A DNA stretch of 64,000 bases, from assembly GCA_964616275.1 (NCBI GenBank), contig CAZTUL010000001.1:7602-71601 (forward strand), written 5' to 3'. This document shows positions 62,106 to 64,000 of this stretch, in pieces. Origin of the DNA: CAYZJV01 sp964616275. Lineage in GTDB: Bacteria > Spirochaetota > Spirochaetia > Sphaerochaetales > Sphaerochaetaceae. The position numbers and the translations under genes are program-made. The notes under the pieces are model-generated. The model searched no databases and was not told where the DNA came from. It worked only from the letters and a program-made list of their open reading frames with translations. The number at the start of each line of letters is the position of its first letter. Within the stretch, counting starts at the first letter, position 1.

Positions 62106-62507
62106 CTAGAGTTTCTCCTTATCTTTCGGAGCACAACAGCTTGTAGAGCAACAACTCGAAGAGGTGTCACCGTTAACCGTTTTACACCCTCCAAACGTTC
62201 TTTTTGCCTGATTTCCATTGGAGCCATAGTTACGATTTGCACAATGCATCATCTCTAGAACACAGGACATCATCAACGTACAATTCACTCGAGTCCCATC
62301 CCGTTCCATATCAATAACACCTAAGTCTTTGAGCAGTGATAGATGCTTAGATGCAGCAGATTTATTCAAACCTAGACTATCTGCAAGTTCACAAACACAC
62401 CAAGGTCTTTCATTAAGAGCTTCCACCATTGCCAGTCTCACCGGGTGTCCCAAGGCTCGGAGAAGGCGAGCTGATTCTTCAAACTGTTTTATGTCTACCG
62501 TGTTCAT
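62106..62507 (-). CDS. arsR: ArsR-family metalloregulator with a cysteine-rich tail
   Basis: A 133-residue winged-helix repressor that leaves DNA on binding arsenite or related metalloids. The binding pair is Cys37 and Cys39 in PWCVCELADSL. The recognition helix is NKSAASKHLSLLKDLG. The C-terminus (residues 108-125) adds five cysteines, including CC-x3-CC at 119-125, beyond the normal fold. I chose the ATG at 62507, which starts the conserved domain and lies 6 nt after a -35/-10 pair; a longer in-frame version begins 81 nt upstream. Confidence 0.9.
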   Translation of the reverse strand: MNTVDIKQFEESARLLRALGHPVRLAMVEALNERPWCVCELADSLGLNKSAASKHLSLLKDLGVIDMERDGTRVNCTLMMSCVLEMMHCANRNYGSNGNQAKRTFGGCKTVNGDTSSSCCSTSCCAPKDKEKL

Positions 62508-62513
62508 GAATTC

Positions 62514-62542
62514 AATGTTGCAAAAAGTGGAAACTTTGTCAA
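62514..62542 (-). promoter_or_regulatory. candidate promoter of arsR, leaderless layout
   Basis: On the minus strand TTGACA (62537-62542), a 17-bp spacer and AACATT (62514-62519) end 6 nt before the arsR ATG. The spacer contains GTTTCCA, the same half-site as the palindrome in the divergent promoter. The -10 is weak. Confidence 0.4.
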
Positions 62543-62551
62543 CTATTCCTA

Positions 62552-62586
62552 TTGACACTCCATCAACAGTTTCCAATAATGGAAAC
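62552..62586 (+). promoter_or_regulatory. promoter and ArsR-type operator of the thioredoxin-like/permease operon
   Basis: TTGACA (62552-62557) is followed by a 17-bp spacer and AATAAT (62575-62580). A palindrome with perfect 7-bp arms GTTTCCA and TGGAAAC (62569-62586, 4-bp centre) is placed exactly over the -10. AAGGAG and the ATG at 62602 follow. Confidence 0.7.
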
Positions 62587-62601
62587 ATAAGGAGATTTAC
62601 T

Positions 62602-62841
62602 ATGATAATTCAGATTCTCGGGACTGGTTGCCCAAAATGCAAGACACTTGAAGCGAATGCTCGTAAAGCTATAGAAGATGGAAGTATTGATGCGACCATT
62701 GAAAAGGTAACAGAGATTGATCAGATTATGGATATGGGAGTCATGATGACACCAGCCTTAGCGATTGATGGTAAGGTAGTAAGTGCTGGAAAAGTATTGA
62801 ATAAGGACCAGATCCTTGCCTATGTGCAGGCTGCAGAGTAA
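62602..62841 (+). CDS. thioredoxin-like small redox protein (TIGR00412 type)
   Basis: A 79-residue glutaredoxin/thioredoxin-fold protein with the redox pair CPKC (Cys10, Cys13), the cis-proline loop MMTPALAIDGKVV and a C-terminal helix. Members are found beside COG0701 permeases and ArsR regulators. The ATG at 62602 has AAGGAG upstream; an earlier in-frame region would run through the promoter. It probably passes reducing power or metalloid to the permease system; the partner is unproven. Confidence 0.85.
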   Translation: MIIQILGTGCPKCKTLEANARKAIEDGSIDATIEKVTEIDQIMDMGVMMTPALAIDGKVVSAGKVLNKDQILAYVQAAE

Positions 62842-62843
62842 CA

Positions 62844-64000
62844 ATGGCGATAAAAGAACTCTCTCCAAATAAAAAGCTTCTGATTCTTGCTGGTGTGTTC
62901 CTTGCAGCTTTCTTTGTTCCGTTTACCCATCCAAGGGTAGCTGGAGCTGTTCAAGAAGCTTTCCTGATGCTTGCCGATTATGCACATGAACACGTCTTAC
63001 TGTGTGTCGTTCCTGCAATGTTTATTGCCGGTGCGATTGTAGTGTTCCTCAATCAGCAGGCGGTAATGAAGTATCTTGGTCCCAAAGCAAATAAACTGGT
63101 GGCATATTCAGTTGCATCTGTATCCGGTGCGATACTTGCAGTCTGTTCCTGTACAGTACTCCCTCTATTCAAGGGTATCTATAAAAAGGGAGCTGGATTG
63201 GGCCCGGCGGTATCATTTTTATACTCCGGACCGGCAATAAACATACTTGCAATTGTCCTTTCCTATAAAGTGTTCGGATGGAAATTAGGACTTACACGAA
63301 TGATTGTTTCGGTGGTGTTCGCCTTTCTTATTGGTCTTATTATGCAGAGAATTTTCCGAAAAGAGGATGAGAAGCGACTTGCCGACGAGCGTCTGTTCCA
63401 GAACATGGGCGGGGCTGAACCGAGGTCATTAGGGCAGATGGTGCTGTTTATGGTTTCCATGATCGGGATTCTGGTATTCCTTAATTGGGCTCCTTCGAGT
63501 GGGGCAAGCTCTGGTTGGGATGTAATTTTCCGTGCAAAATATTGGATTACCGGAGCATTCGGTTTGCTCCTTGTGTATGCAATTGTTCGATGGTTTACTA
63601 AGGTTGAGCTTGTTGAATGGGGTTCTGCGACACGGGATTTTGCTCTACAGATACTTCCGTTACTTTTTGGTGGAGTTCTTGTAGCGGGATTTTTGTTGGG
63701 ACGGCCTGGTCAGGAAGCTCTCATACCTTCATCGTGGGTGGCCTCTCTCGTGGGTGGAAACTCATTGTTTGCCAATTTCTTCGCAGCAATCTCAGGGGCA
63801 TTCATGTATTTTGCTACACTCACTGAAATTCCCATTGTTCAGGGACTCCTTGGAGCTGGTATGGGACAGGGTCCTGCACTTGCTCTCCTTCTTGCAGGAC
63901 CGAGTCTTTCATTACCCTCTATGCTGGTAATCGGTGGCGAACTTGGATTCAAGAAAACAGCTGTCTATGTAGCTCTTGTAGTCGCATTTTCCACCTTCGC
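62844..64000 (+). CDS. COG0701 (UPF0718/ArsP-like) permease, 3' truncated by the window
   Basis: An open reading frame from the ATG at 62844 to the window edge without a stop, at least 385 residues. It has about eight or more hydrophobic segments and the signature VCSCTVLPLFKGIYKKGAGLGPAVSFLYSGPAINI, with a second related glycine-rich block near LLAGPSLSLPSMLVIGGELG. Family members include ArsP, an exporter of organic trivalent arsenicals. The thioredoxin-like gene ends 2 nt upstream and the arsR operon is divergent, supporting an arsenic role, but the substrate is inferred. Confidence 0.85.
   Translation, partial: MAIKELSPNKKLLILAGVFLAAFFVPFTHPRVAGAVQEAFLMLADYAHEHVLLCVVPAMFIAGAIVVFLNQQAVMKYLGPKANKLVAYSVASVSGAILAVCSCTVLPLFKGIYKKGAGLGPAVSFLYSGPAINILAIVLSYKVFGWKLGLTRMIVSVVFAFLIGLIMQRIFRKEDEKRLADERLFQNMGGAEPRSLGQMVLFMVSMIGILVFLNWAPSSGASSGWDVIFRAKYWITGAFGLLLVYAIVRWFTKVELVEWGSATRDFALQILPLLFGGVLVAGFLLGRPGQEALIPSSWVASLVGGNSLFANFFAAISGAFMYFATLTEIPIVQGLLGAGMGQGPALALLLAGPSLSLPSMLVIGGELGFKKTAVYVALVVAFSTF

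Noticed and set aside
62329..62601. A long N-terminal extension of the thioredoxin-like protein
   Set aside because: The region is antisense to arsR and contains the promoter and operator; the ATG at 62602 has a strong ribosome-binding site and fits the family length.
1..64000. tRNA or rRNA genes, CRISPR arrays, insertion sequences, prophage
   Set aside because: I looked for cloverleaf-type sequences, regularly spaced repeats, transposases and terminal inverted repeats by eye and found none; a tRNAscan or covariance search would be decisive.

Overview
The window reads as chromosomal sequence from a Gram-negative, probably fermentative bacterium, most likely a spirochaete. I infer this from lipoproteins with relaxed lipoboxes, an LPP20-like lipoprotein, a large M16C (PreP-type) peptidase, the cdaA-ybbR-acpS-truA-udg-priA-def-fmt block, outer-membrane barrel proteins and moderate GC. 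I could not run a phylogeny, so the phylum is a moderate-confidence inference. It is a scaffold: two 100-N gaps (3836-3935 and 39039-39138) interrupt a helicase gene and the acpS-truA junction. Both window ends cut genes (ftsK at the left, a permease at the right). No stretch over 300 bases lacks a gene; the largest spacers (about 205-231 bp) hold the his leader and an XRE operator region. I saw no rRNA, tRNA, CRISPR array or insertion sequence.

Layout. 0-12.1 kb (+): ftsK end, class IV aminotransferase, DEAD-box helicase, MsbA-like ABC exporter, plsC, a complete ECF-type importer (double ATPase, T and S components), guaA and an acyltransferase-fold protein with an altered active site. 12.1-14.3 kb (-): ABC ATPase, permease, YtrA-type GntR regulator and a 50-residue membrane peptide, divergent from an MFS transporter. 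15.8-19.9 kb: a two-component system meeting a large secreted lipoprotein tail to tail. 20-23 kb: a PTS EIIA-like protein with a CPA2 antiporter, and a DUF2156 protein. 23.1-29.1 kb: an envelope cluster of mostly unrecognised membrane, secreted, lipoprotein and barrel proteins around pepT. 29.1-36 kb: gdpd, nfo, the M16C peptidase and a three-gene module for a sensory-type [FeFe]-hydrogenase-like protein. 36-51.7 kb (+ mostly): glpK, c-di-AMP synthesis (cdaA/ybbR), tRNA and protein maturation genes, a patatin-barrel protein, class I fumarase, a lipoprotein FKBP and a HAD phosphatase. 51.7-59.9 kb: a complete his operon (hisGDCBHAFIE) behind a classical His-codon attenuator, then a CDF transporter. 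60-64 kb: an orphan XRE regulator and two divergent arsenic-type operons (arsR-arsC-acr3, and thioredoxin-like plus COG0701 permease).

How the genes work together. The his operon supplies histidine from PRPP and ATP under leader-peptide attenuation. Its HisB carries a phosphatase half that looks catalytically dead, so histidinol-phosphate phosphatase must come from elsewhere. The ars region couples arsenate reduction to arsenite export, with a second redox/permease pair under an operator that sits on its -10 box.

Two general patterns stand out. Several transcription-unit first genes have a -35/17 bp/-10 promoter placed so that transcription should begin at the start codon (leaderless mRNAs). 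Five of seven convergent gene pairs overlap at their 3' ends by 10-18 bp. The only clear intrinsic terminator I found is the his attenuator.
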